A DNA stretch of 5,214 nucleotides from Pseudomonadota bacterium. GTDB taxonomy: Bacteria; Chloroflexota; Ktedonobacteria; Ktedonobacterales; JACDGC01. Position numbers and translations under genes: made by a program. Positions within the stretch are counted from its first letter, which is position 1. Every line of letters starts with the position of its first letter. The DNA lies in assembly GCA_021323815.1 (NCBI GenBank), contig JAJPKG010000466.1:1-5214 (forward strand). The letters run 5' to 3'. Of this stretch, positions 1 to 5,214 are shown one piece after another. The notes beneath the pieces were generated by a model. That model was not told where the DNA came from. It did not search any database and worked only from the letters and a program-made list of their open reading frames with translations.

Positions 1-1055
1 CACCGCTCGATGGGCAGCTCGCGGGTGAAGCCCATGCCGCCGTGAATTTGCAGCACGCGGTCGGCGACGCGGTTGGCCATGTTGGCCCCGTGCAGCTTGG
101 CGATGGCAGCGGCGTGGCGCGTGTCGTGCCCCTGTTCGGCCAGCCATGCCGCGTGGAAGGCCAGCCACTTCGTCGCCTCGATCTCCACTTCGGAATCCGC
201 GATCATCCACTGGATGGCCTGGCGTTCGGCGAGGGGCTGGCCGAAGGTGACGCGCGTGTTGGCGTGGTCGAGCGCCATCTGCAACAGGCGCTCTGCTGCT
301 CCGACGGCGCGGGCGGCATAGATCCATCTCCCCTGGCCGATCCATTGCATGCCCAGGCGGAAGCCCTGGCCGACCTCGCCCAGCACGTTGCTCGCCGGCA
401 CGCGCACATTCTCGAAATAGAGCGCCGCCGGTCCCCATTCACCCATCGTGGGGATGTAGCTCGACCGCCAGCCCATGTCGCGGTCCACCAGGAAGCAGGT
501 GATGCCGCCGTTGGCGCGTTTTTCCTTGTCGGTGACGGCGAAGACCATCGCGAAGTCCGCGTCATTGCCGTTGGTGATAAAGAGTTTCTCGCCGTTCAGC
601 ACCCACTCGTCGCCATCCTTCACCGCCGTCATCTGGATGTTCGCGGCGTCGGAACCGGCCCCTGGTTCGGTCAGCGCGAAGCACGAGATGCGCTCGCCCG
701 CGATGGTGGGCAGCAGGTAGCGCTGCTTCTGCTCCTCATTGCAATAATAGAGGATGTTATCTGCTGAGCCGCCGAAGACGAAAGGGATGAAGGTGCGCGC
801 CAGTTCCATCATCACCAGCGCCAGCATGATCGGCCCCAGGTTGGCCCCGCCATATTCTTCCGGCGTATTCACGCCCCAGAAGCCATAGTCTTTGGCGCGT
901 AACTGCAACTCGCGCACCTGCGCGCGGCTGATGCCTTCGTGCCCCTCGCGCTCGCGGCGCAGCACCTCCGCTTCCAGCGGCAACAACTCGCGGTTGACGA
1001 AATCGCGCACGGTGCGCTGGAGCATGCGCTGCTCGTCGGATAGGGTGAAATCCAT
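1..1055 (-). CDS. Acyl-CoA dehydrogenase, partial (C-terminal end beyond the left edge)
   Basis: FAD-dependent flavoenzyme that introduces the alpha,beta double bond into an acyl-CoA and passes electrons to electron-transfer flavoprotein; cytoplasmic. I translated 351 uninterrupted codons from the ATG at 1055. The N-terminal helical domain covers about residues 1-120. The family signature FALTEPGAGSD is at 126-136, the FAD-contacting FITN at 159-162, FENVRVPASNVLG at 214-226, the FAD-binding stretch RVTFGQPLAERQ at 268-279, and the second signature QIHGGMGFTRELPIER at 336-351, where the window ends. The catalytic Glu of the usual YEGT motif would lie a short way past the edge. The isovaleryl-CoA/long-chain type base position, next to Arg243, holds Gly242, so the C-terminal Glu is probably used. 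The start is supported by an AAGGGG box nine bases upstream. It lies downstream of the SDR after a 164-base gap, so it could share that transcript or have its own promoter. Chain-length specificity cannot be read; some stretches recall the ACAD10/11 branch. Confidence 0.95.
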   Translation of the reverse strand, partial: MDFTLSDEQRMLQRTVRDFVNRELLPLEAEVLRREREGHEGISRAQVRELQLRAKDYGFWGVNTPEEYGGANLGPIMLALVMMELARTFIPFVFGGSADNILYYCNEEQKQRYLLPTIAGERISCFALTEPGAGSDAANIQMTAVKDGDEWVLNGEKLFITNGNDADFAMVFAVTDKEKRANGGITCFLVDRDMGWRSSYIPTMGEWGPAALYFENVRVPASNVLGEVGQGFRLGMQWIGQGRWIYAARAVGAAERLLQMALDHANTRVTFGQPLAERQAIQWMIADSEVEIEATKWLAFHAAWLAEQGHDTRHAAAIAKLHGANMANRVADRVLQIHGGMGFTRELPIER

Positions 1056-1064
1056 AGCGTGTGT

Positions 1065-1070
1065 CCCCTT
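1065..1070 (-). promoter_or_regulatory. Ribosome binding site of the acyl-CoA dehydrogenase
   Basis: AAGGGG on the minus strand, nine bases before the ATG at 1055. It decides the start: the ATG at 1075 is out of frame with the dehydrogenase. Confidence 0.6.
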
Positions 1071-1099
1071 CTCATGGACTGGTACGATCCGGCACGCCC

Positions 1100-1121
1100 G
1101 CCAGGGGCTGAACCCCCCGGC
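1100..1121 (-). repeat. GC-rich hairpin in the acyl-CoA dehydrogenase leader
   Basis: On the minus strand GCCGGGGG-GTTCAG-CCCCTGGC-type pairing gives an eight-pair stem (one G-T wobble) with a six-base loop. It lies 45 bases upstream of the start codon at 1055. No T-run follows on the minus strand, so it is not a standard terminator. It may be part of a dispersed repeat or a stabilising leader structure; its function is unknown. Confidence 0.5.
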
Positions 1122-1145
1122 TCGAAAAAGAAACCCCTCCGGGCT
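1110..1145. repeat. Pair of near-identical short direct repeats
   Basis: On the plus strand GAACCCCCCGGCT (1110-1122) recurs as GAAACCCCTCCGGGCT (1130-1145), separated by CGAAAAA. The second copy differs by small insertions. The first copy overlaps the 3' arm of the hairpin at 1100-1121. Such C-run/G-run modules between genes look like debris of a dispersed non-coding repeat; I cannot test copy number here. Confidence 0.45.
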
Positions 1146-1219
1146 AGAATCGGTGATTGCTTTTGGCGACGTTACAGAATAGCCCGTGAAGCCGCTGTGG
1201 CTTGAGGCTATGCGGAGTG

Positions 1220-1987
1220 TCAAGAAGATAACCGCCCGCCGCCGTTGACATAGATGACCTGGCCGGATACATAGGCGGCGTCGTCGCTGACCAGGAAGGC
1301 AATGACGTTGGCTACGTCTTCCGGCTGGCCGACGCGCCGCAGGGGGATCTGTTGCGCGGCCTGGGCGATGGCGGCATCGGGATCGAGGCCGATGCGGCGC
1401 GAGGTGGCGCGCGTCATTTCGGTGTCGATGAACCCAGGAGCGACGGCATTGACGTTGATGTTGAACGGCCCCAGCTCGATGGCGAGCGTCTTGGTGAACC
1501 CCTGCAAGCCCGCCTTCACGGCGGAATAATTCGCCTGGCCGCGATTGCCCAGCGCCGAGGTGCTGCTGAGATTCACGATCTTGCCGTATTTCTGCTGCAC
1601 CATGTATTGTTGCGCGGCTTTGCTGCACAAAAAGCTGCCTTTGAGGTGCACCGCCATGACGGTGTCCCAGTCGTCCTCGCTCATTTTGAAGAGCAGGTTG
1701 TCGCGCAGCACCCCCGCATTGTTTACCAGGATGTCTACCTTGCCGAATTCCTGGGCGATGCGGGTGAAGGCGTCGTTCACCTGATCGGTTTTGGTCACGT
1801 CGCAGCCCAGCGCCAGTGCCGTACCGCCCGCAGCGCGGATCGTCGCCACCGTTTCTTTGCACAGCGCTTCCTGCACGTCCATCACCGCGACGGCGGCCCC
1901 ATCCGCGGCCAGCCTGCGCGCCGTCGCCGCCCCGATGCCGCGCGCCGCACCCGTCACCGCCGCCACGCGCCCCTGAAGATTGCCCAT
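1220..1987 (-). CDS. Short-chain dehydrogenase/reductase, FabG-like, 255 aa
   Basis: Cytoplasmic NAD(P)-dependent oxidoreductase of the classical SDR family, the usual length for it. The cofactor-binding TGAARGIG is at residues 12-19; Asp37 at the end of the second beta strand favours NAD(H) over NADP(H). NNAG is at 89-92, the catalytic Ser is 141, and YSAVK at 154-158 gives Tyr154 and Lys158; APGFIDTEM follows at 183-191. The place usually held by the fourth catalytic residue, Asn, is His114 (VHLKG), as in the dehydrogenase domain of peroxisomal multifunctional enzyme type 2. I chose the ATG at 1987 because MGNLQGRVAAVTG begins the fold directly and GGAGG lies upstream; an in-frame TTG at 2041 would add 18 residues and overlap the tetR end. 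Forty bases separate it from tetR, suggesting cotranscription. Beside an acyl-CoA dehydrogenase it may act as a 3-hydroxyacyl-CoA dehydrogenase; 3-oxoacyl-ACP reductase or another alcohol dehydrogenase role is also possible. Confidence 0.93.
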   Translation of the reverse strand: MGNLQGRVAAVTGAARGIGAATARRLAADGAAVAVMDVQEALCKETVATIRAAGGTALALGCDVTKTDQVNDAFTRIAQEFGKVDILVNNAGVLRDNLLFKMSEDDWDTVMAVHLKGSFLCSKAAQQYMVQQKYGKIVNLSSTSALGNRGQANYSAVKAGLQGFTKTLAIELGPFNINVNAVAPGFIDTEMTRATSRRIGLDPDAAIAQAAQQIPLRRVGQPEDVANVIAFLVSDDAAYVSGQVIYVNGGGRLSS

Positions 1988-2000
1988 GTGTTTGCCTGTT

Positions 2001-2005
2001 CCTCC
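2001..2005 (-). promoter_or_regulatory. Ribosome binding site of the SDR gene
   Basis: GGAGG on the minus strand, 13 bases before the ATG at 1987, slightly farther than usual. A weaker AGG lies seven bases before the ATG. Together they favour the ATG over the upstream TTG at 2041. Confidence 0.5.
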
Positions 2006-2027
2006 CGTGTATTGGTTCAGTGTGGTG

Positions 2028-2684
2028 TCATTGCTCTGCAAAGCGGAGCGTTATTTCAGTTTCCCCTTCCTGGCTTTGCTGGAGAGGGGGTGAGGGGGTG
2101 AGGCCCAGCATAGCGTGCAGGTAGCGCAATTGCGTCTTGATATAGTCCGCCAGCGTGATGCGCGAGGCGAAATACCACGTCTTTTTCAGCGCCCACAGGT
2201 GGCCCAGCCCCACGATATTCGCCGCCAGCAAGCCAACATTGGGGATATCCCGTGAGAAGCAGCCGGCCTTTTGTCCTTCTTCGATCAGCGCGGCGACGTG
2301 GCCCACCGTTTCATCTTCCAGGGCATAGATGCGCTGGCGCTCTTCCCGGCTGACGGCGGAAAGGTCTTTGTACAAAATCACGAACACTTTGGAATAGCGA
2401 TCAAACGCCACATAGAGATCGCGGATGGCGGCGTCAAGGCGTTCCACGGGATCGGTGCTATCCTGCGGTCCGGTCAGCGCCGTCAGGCCGGAATCGTGAA
2501 ATTCTTTGACGATGGCGACCAGGATGTCGGCCTTGTTCTTGAAATGATAGTAAATCAGCCCTACGCTGGTCCCCGCCGCGTCCGCGATCTCCGGCATGGT
2601 TGTCTTATGAAAACCCTGGCGGCTGAATAGGTCGCGTGCCGCGTTCAAAATGGCCGCCTGACGGATATCACGGATCGTGGACAT
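2028..2684 (-). CDS. TetR/AcrR-family transcriptional regulator, 218 aa
   Basis: DNA-binding regulator, normally a dimeric repressor released by a small ligand. The N-terminal TetR domain is clear: helix 1 at about 8-24 (AAILNAARDLFSRQGF), then the helix-turn-helix at about 28-50 with TTMPEIADAAGTSVGLIYYHF and the following KNKADIL. The rest is a mostly helical ligand-binding and dimerisation domain resembling the TetR_C type found next to fatty-acid and acyl-CoA genes. I start at the ATG at 2684, which has AAGGAG ten bases upstream; a longer frame from 2771 would add 29 unlikely residues read through the neighbouring repeat. The last 23 residues (TPSPPLQQSQEGETEITLRF and the end) are low in fold character, and their first half is encoded by a C/G-rich repeat arm, so the original protein probably ended near residue 195. 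It precedes the SDR by 40 bases and likely controls its own operon, perhaps also the acyl-CoA dehydrogenase or the transporter. The ligand is unknown; an acyl-CoA is an inference from context. Confidence 0.93.
   Translation of the reverse strand: MSTIRDIRQAAILNAARDLFSRQGFHKTTMPEIADAAGTSVGLIYYHFKNKADILVAIVKEFHDSGLTALTGPQDSTDPVERLDAAIRDLYVAFDRYSKVFVILYKDLSAVSREERQRIYALEDETVGHVAALIEEGQKAGCFSRDIPNVGLLAANIVGLGHLWALKKTWYFASRITLADYIKTQLRYLHAMLGLTPSPPLQQSQEGETEITLRFAEQ
2063..2103 (-). repeat. Single C/G-rich repeat arm inside the 3' end of tetR
   Basis: Read on the minus strand, CACCCCCTCTCCAGCAAAGC followed by CAGGAAGGGGA aligns with the right arm of the palindrome at 2845-2878 (CACCCCTCCCCCGCAGAGCC then GGAGAAGGGA). 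By eye roughly three quarters of positions match, in the same orientation. The arm can fold: CCCCT at 2063-2067 with AGGGG at 2085-2089, extended by TCC/GGA with one bulge. It is read as TPSPPLQQSQEGE of the TetR tail, so it is tolerated in coding sequence. On the plus strand its end carries a duplicated GTGAGGGG unit. Confidence 0.6.
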
Positions 2685-2694
2685 GGGGAAAAAG

Positions 2695-2700
2695 CTCCTT
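2695..2700 (-). promoter_or_regulatory. Ribosome binding site of the tetR gene
   Basis: AAGGAG on the minus strand, ten bases before the ATG at 2684. It fixes the start of the regulator and argues against the longer open frame from 2771. Confidence 0.65.
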
Positions 2701-2715
2701 GCTGAGTGATGCTGC

Positions 2716-2729
2716 GATCTTATGATATC
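2716..2729 (-). promoter_or_regulatory. Candidate tetR operator / -10 region
   Basis: The 14-base stretch GATATCATAAGATC (minus strand) matches its own reverse complement at 10 of 14 positions and is the only AT-rich patch between the repeat element and the tetR ribosome binding site. TATCAT inside it could serve as a -10 box, but no good -35 sits at the right distance. Position 32-45 bases before the start codon would suit an autoregulatory TetR site. This is a weak candidate based on symmetry and location only. Confidence 0.25.
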
Positions 2730-2744
2730 CCATCCGGCGATGTG

Positions 2745-2880
2745 ACCCCACTCCCCCGGCCCCCTCCCCATTCTGGGGATAGAGAGGGGGAGATCTCTGG
2801 GAAGAGATCAGCGTAGATCGACGCGATCATCTTTCAGAATGATCTCCCTTCTCCGGCTCTGCGGGGGAGGGGTGGGGGCT
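2745..2880. repeat. Long imperfect palindromic repeat element (two inverted C/G-rich arms)
   Basis: The region is symmetrical about position 2817.5. The centre is GCGTAGATCGACGC (2811-2824, 12 of 14 self-complementary). On each side sits a GATC-bounded hairpin: GATCTCT-GGGA-AGAGATC (2792-2809) on the left and GATCAT-CTTTCAGA-ATGATC (2825-2844) on the right. Outside these lie G/C hairpins: CCCCCT/AGGGGG (2760-2765 with 2785-2790) plus CCCC/GGGG (2766-2769 with 2775-2778) on the left, and a nine-pair stem 2846-2854 with 2863-2871 on the right. The left end on the plus strand (CCCCACTCCCCCGG) resembles the right end on the minus strand (AGCCCCCACCCC). It starts essentially at the stop codon of the binding-protein gene and may act as a 3'-end or transcript-stabilising structure; no T-run follows on the minus strand. 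It resembles REP doublets or small non-autonomous elements; no target-site duplication was recognised. Confidence 0.65.
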
Positions 2881-4135
2881 AGAACTGCGACACCGCCGCT
2901 GCCGCGCCGACGAAATCGCCGCTGAGCGACTTGACATCGCCCGGCTGCGAGGAATCGATCAGGTAAACGACGCTGTCGCGCGAGGGAACGCGCGTGCTGG
3001 CTCCGGTGCCATAATGCAGCGTGGGAATGAGGCCGCCGACATCGACATCGCCCAGGTTGTCATAGGCGTTGACCAGGCCGGCGCGGCTGACGTCGTTGTT
3101 ATCCAGGGCTTTCTTGATGATGGCTGCCGTCACCTTCGAGATGGTGTAGCCAAACTCGAAGAAGCCATCCGGTTTCTGGTTAGGCATATATTTCTGGATG
3201 GCCGACATCATCTCCGCCATGCCGGGAACACTGGTGTCGCCCCACGTTGCACCCTGGCTGACGACCCACACATGTTTATCCAGCAGGGGTGCCACCGGCG
3301 AGGCCAGCAACAATGTAGAAAAGGCCGGGCTTTGCAAGATCCACTGCGGATTGTAGCCGAGGGCGTGGCCGGTGCCGATGATGGTTGCCGCCGCCGTCGG
3401 CAGGGTGGTCAAGAAGACGTATTTCGCGCCCGCCGCTTTCATCTGCGCCACCTGCGAGGTGAAGTCGGTGGCCGTCACTGCGAAGGGGAGCTTGCCGACA
3501 TCTTGCAGGTGATAGTAATTGACCGCCTCGTTATAGCCCGTCAGCCCGTCTTGGCCATAGTCGTCATCTTGATAGATGATGCCCACTTTGGGGGTCTTGT
3601 CACCCAATTTGTTGACGACATAATCGAAGGCGTATTCGGTTTGCAGGCGATAGGGTGTTCCCGCCAGGATCAGATATTTTTCGCGCGCCAGCGCGGATGA
3701 CAGCGTGGCGGCGGTGACGAGCATCTGATCCTGCGCCGAGAGATCCTTGATGGCGAACGTGGTTGGCGTGCCCAGGCTATCGGCGATCATCGCCACGTCG
3801 TTGTGGATGGCGTTATATTGCACCACCTCTTGCTGGGGATCGTACTGCGTATCTTTGGAGATCAGATTGATCTTGAAGCCGTCGATGCCGCCGTTGCCAT
3901 TGACGAAATCGAAATAGGTGCGCACCCCGTTTTCCAGGGGAATGCCCACCGGGGCAGCCGCCGGCCCCGTTTCGGGCGAGAGGATGCCCAGCGTGATGGT
4001 TTTGGCGTTGAGGTCAACCCCCGGCCCGCCTTTGATGCCGCCGTTGCCGGCATTGCTCCCTTGCACGCAGCCGGATAAAGCGATGATGGCGAGCACGGCC
4101 AGGATGCCGGCGCGGAAAAGCGCGTGTTTTTGCAT
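2879..4135 (-). CDS. ABC transporter substrate-binding lipoprotein, branched-chain amino acid (LivJ/Peripla_BP_6) type, 418 aa
   Basis: Extracytoplasmic receptor of a HAAT-family importer: it captures the solute outside the membrane and hands it to the LivH/LivM-type permeases. The first 23 residues are a lipoprotein signal: MQKHALFR, a hydrophobic core, and the lipobox LSGC with Cys23 as the lipidated residue, followed by a Gly/Asn-rich linker (24-41). The type I periplasmic-binding fold begins at about 46 with ITLGILSPETGPAAAPVGIP. GTPTT (122-126) and VTAAT (140-144) lie where LivJ contacts the ligand alpha-carboxylate and amino groups, and the YQDDDYG segment (188-194) is typical of the hinge region. 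The start ATG at 4135 has AGGAG nine bases upstream; the same frame stays open back to 4759, but that part overlaps livM and is not used. It follows the permease by 43 bases, so the two are probably cotranscribed. The substrate could be a branched-chain amino acid, an amide, or an aromatic or aliphatic carboxylate. The stop codon abuts the palindromic element. Confidence 0.93.
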   Translation of the reverse strand: MQKHALFRAGILAVLAIIALSGCVQGSNAGNGGIKGGPGVDLNAKTITLGILSPETGPAAAPVGIPLENGVRTYFDFVNGNGGIDGFKINLISKDTQYDPQQEVVQYNAIHNDVAMIADSLGTPTTFAIKDLSAQDQMLVTAATLSSALAREKYLILAGTPYRLQTEYAFDYVVNKLGDKTPKVGIIYQDDDYGQDGLTGYNEAVNYYHLQDVGKLPFAVTATDFTSQVAQMKAAGAKYVFLTTLPTAAATIIGTGHALGYNPQWILQSPAFSTLLLASPVAPLLDKHVWVVSQGATWGDTSVPGMAEMMSAIQKYMPNQKPDGFFEFGYTISKVTAAIIKKALDNNDVSRAGLVNAYDNLGDVDVGGLIPTLHYGTGASTRVPSRDSVVYLIDSSQPGDVKSLSGDFVGAAAAVSQF

Positions 4136-4144
4136 GATCGGTGA

Positions 4145-4149
4145 CTCCT
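4145..4149 (-). promoter_or_regulatory. Ribosome binding site of the substrate-binding protein gene
   Basis: AGGAG on the minus strand, nine bases before the ATG at 4135, inside the 43-base gap after the permease stop. It places the true start far inside the longer open frame. Confidence 0.65.
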
Positions 4150-4178
4150 GTTGATGGAACACTAGGCGACGACACCGG

Positions 4179-5214
4179 TTATTCGTTGTCGTTGCGAGAC
4201 AGCGCAGAATGCTCAACGTCGAGCGGCACACCGTAGGTAGGTTCCGTGGAGCTTTCGGAGAGCGGTTCACCACCTTTCGTTGCGGTTGAGGATGTATGTC
4301 GTGCCAGCAGTGGCCGCATGCGGCGCGCGAGGCCGATGACGCCACCCGGCTCGAACAACAAGAAAAGGATGATAAGCAGGCCATAGAAGATCGCGCTGAG
4401 ATCGCTGCTGGTGATGCCATGTTCGGTGGTGTTTTGCGGCAAGATCGACAGTTGATCCAGCACCTGGGGCAGCGCGAAGACGAAAGCCGCCCCCAGCAGC
4501 GATCCCCACACGCTGGCGACGCCGCCGATGATGATGGCAGCGACGAACTGGATGCTGAGCAGCAGGCTCCAGTCATCGGGACGCACATAGCCGATGTAGG
4601 AGGCCAGCAGCGCGCCGGAGATGCCGGCCAGGGCGGATGACAGGATGAACGCGCCCATCTTGGCTTCAAGGAGATTGACGCCCATGATGGCCGCGCCCAC
4701 TTCGTTGTCGCGCACCGCCTGAAACGCTCTGCCTGGGCGCGTGCGGGCGACGTTGGCAACGTACCAGCTTGCCAGCCCCAGGATCACCGCCAGCAGCAAG
4801 AAAAACTGTTGCTCTTTCGTCAGAATGAAGCCGAAGATGGTGTTTTGTTGCGCGAAGGTTGCGTTGCCGAAGGCAGGTGCCAGAATGGCGCGCCCCTGCG
4901 GCCCTCCCGTCAGTGCCCTGGCATTCTGAAAGATGTATTGCCCGATGAAGACCAGTGCCAGCGAGACGATGCCCAGGTAAAAATTCTTCAGCCGCAGCGC
5001 GACGGGACCGACAATTGCGCCGGCCAGCCCAGCGACGATGCCCGCTGCCGGCAGCCAGATCAGAAACGGCAGCCCCAGTCCCACCGGCGAAAGCGCGTCG
5101 CTGGGGGGCGCGCCGCCCAGCCAGGCAGCAGTGTAAGCGCCGACAGCCATGAAGAACGAAATGCCCAGCGACACCTGCCCGGCATAGCCGGAAAGCACGT
5201 TCAGGCCCAGCGTG
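4179..5214 (-). CDS. livM: Branched-chain amino acid ABC transporter permease, LivM type, partial (N-terminus beyond the right edge)
   Basis: Integral membrane subunit of a HAAT importer. The frame stays open to the window edge and 344 residues are visible. It begins TLGLNVLSGYAGQVSLG, the conserved core near the LivM N-terminus, so the GTG at 5198 is an internal valine and the real start lies a few dozen residues upstream, outside the window. Hydrophobic segments are at about 14-34, 48-70, 78-97, 135-155, 186-205, 217-232, 236-252 and 273-295. LTGGPQG (101-107) and the cytoplasmic coupling loop PGRAFQAVRDNEVGAAIMG (160-178), which docks on the ATPase, are family hallmarks. The typical ending FEPGGVIGLARRMRPLL (287-303) is followed by an extra polar tail of about 40 residues ending at TAA (4179). 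Partner LivH and the LivG/LivF ATPases are not in view and must be encoded upstream or elsewhere. The binding-protein gene follows after 43 bases. The family is certain; the symbol is by family resemblance. Confidence 0.93.
   Translation of the reverse strand, partial: TLGLNVLSGYAGQVSLGISFFMAVGAYTAAWLGGAPPSDALSPVGLGLPFLIWLPAAGIVAGLAGAIVGPVALRLKNFYLGIVSLALVFIGQYIFQNARALTGGPQGRAILAPAFGNATFAQQNTIFGFILTKEQQFFLLLAVILGLASWYVANVARTRPGRAFQAVRDNEVGAAIMGVNLLEAKMGAFILSSALAGISGALLASYIGYVRPDDWSLLLSIQFVAAIIIGGVASVWGSLLGAAFVFALPQVLDQLSILPQNTTEHGITSSDLSAIFYGLLIILFLLFEPGGVIGLARRMRPLLARHTSSTATKGGEPLSESSTEPTYGVPLDVEHSALSRNDNE

Larger units (their letters stand above)
1056..1219 (-). other. Intergenic leader between SDR and acyl-CoA dehydrogenase, with hairpins and short repeats
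   Basis: This 164-base stretch has no gene. Besides the repeats and hairpin listed separately, it holds a seven-base inverted repeat CGGGCTA/TAGCCCG (1140-1146 with 1180-1186, loop 33) and a small hairpin AAGCC-GCTGT-GGCTT (1189-1203) just after the SDR stop. None is followed by a clear T-run in the direction of transcription at the expected distance, so I do not call an intrinsic terminator. The minus strand does carry TTTCTTTTT after the 1140-1186 inverted repeat, offset by about nine bases, so weak termination or attenuation cannot be excluded. No convincing -35/-10 pair was found. Confidence 0.5.

Noticed and set aside
42..767. Long plus-strand open frame of 241 codons
   Set aside because: It is antisense to the well-conserved acyl-CoA dehydrogenase, shows no family motif and has the arginine/histidine-rich composition of a GC-rich shadow.
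1988..2041. TTG start for the SDR at 2041 adding 18 residues
   Set aside because: It would overlap the tetR end, and the SDR fold starts immediately after the ATG at 1987, which has GGAGG upstream.
1352..2101. Plus-strand open frame of 249 codons across the SDR
   Set aside because: Antisense to the SDR, which has all its catalytic motifs; no recognisable domain and no convincing start signal.
2685..2771. Longer TetR start at 2771 adding 29 residues
   Set aside because: The added sequence reads through the repeat arm and lacks family resemblance; the ATG at 2684 has AAGGAG ten bases upstream.
2745..2880. Standard rho-independent terminator of the transporter operon
   Set aside because: Strong stems are present, but no T-run follows any of them on the minus strand, so I list the region as a repeat element, not a terminator.
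2745..2880. CRISPR-like repeat array
   Set aside because: The units are inverted and degenerate, with no regularly spaced direct repeats or unique spacers.
3014..3700. Plus-strand open frame of 228 codons within the binding-protein gene
   Set aside because: Antisense to a full-length binding protein; composition and lack of motifs mark it as a shadow.
4136..4759. Upstream extension of the binding-protein frame (626 codons in total)
   Set aside because: The extension overlaps the permease in another frame and would bury a clear lipoprotein signal peptide; the ATG at 4135 has a good ribosome binding site.

Overview
This window is a high-GC bacterial segment in which all five recognisable genes lie on the minus strand. 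Read in the direction of transcription, from the right edge to the left edge, they are: the 3' part of a LivM-type ABC permease gene, a lipoprotein substrate-binding protein of the branched-chain/hydrophobic amino acid (HAAT) type, a TetR-family regulator, a short-chain dehydrogenase/reductase (SDR), and an acyl-CoA dehydrogenase cut by the left edge. The plus strand holds no convincing gene; its long open frames are shadows typical of GC-rich DNA. No RNA gene, CRISPR array, transposase or attachment site was seen.

Layout. Positions 5213-4179 encode the permease, and 43 bases later the binding protein starts (4135-2879), so these two are very probably one transcription unit. Positions 2878-2685 form a gap. 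Most of it (about 2745-2880) is a long imperfect palindrome built from two inverted copies of a C/G-rich arm, and the tetR translation signals and probable control region lie at 2685-2745. The regulator (2684-2028) is followed 40 bases later by the SDR (1987-1220). A 164-base gap with hairpins and short direct repeats (1056-1219) then precedes the acyl-CoA dehydrogenase (1055 to beyond position 1).

How the genes may work together. The permease and binding protein are two parts of a HAAT importer; the second permease and the ATPases are not in the window. The SDR and acyl-CoA dehydrogenase are the kinds of enzyme used in beta-oxidation-like breakdown of acyl-CoAs. A TetR regulator beside such genes often senses an acyl-CoA or fatty acid. 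A reasonable inference is a catabolic cluster that takes up a branched-chain amino acid or small carboxylic compound and oxidises its CoA derivative, but no substrate can be read from the sequence.

Organism. The high GC, the lipobox-bearing binding protein and the C/G-rich intergenic arms that run into coding ends (giving a TPSPPL-type protein tail) remind me of Chloroflexota, perhaps the Ktedonobacteria-like lineages. This is an impression from style, not a demonstrated assignment.

The genes are ordinary members of known families, and I see no undescribed multi-gene system. The most noteworthy structure is the repeat family: the 136-base palindrome after the binding-protein stop codon, and a related single arm that supplies part of the coding sequence for the end of the TetR protein.
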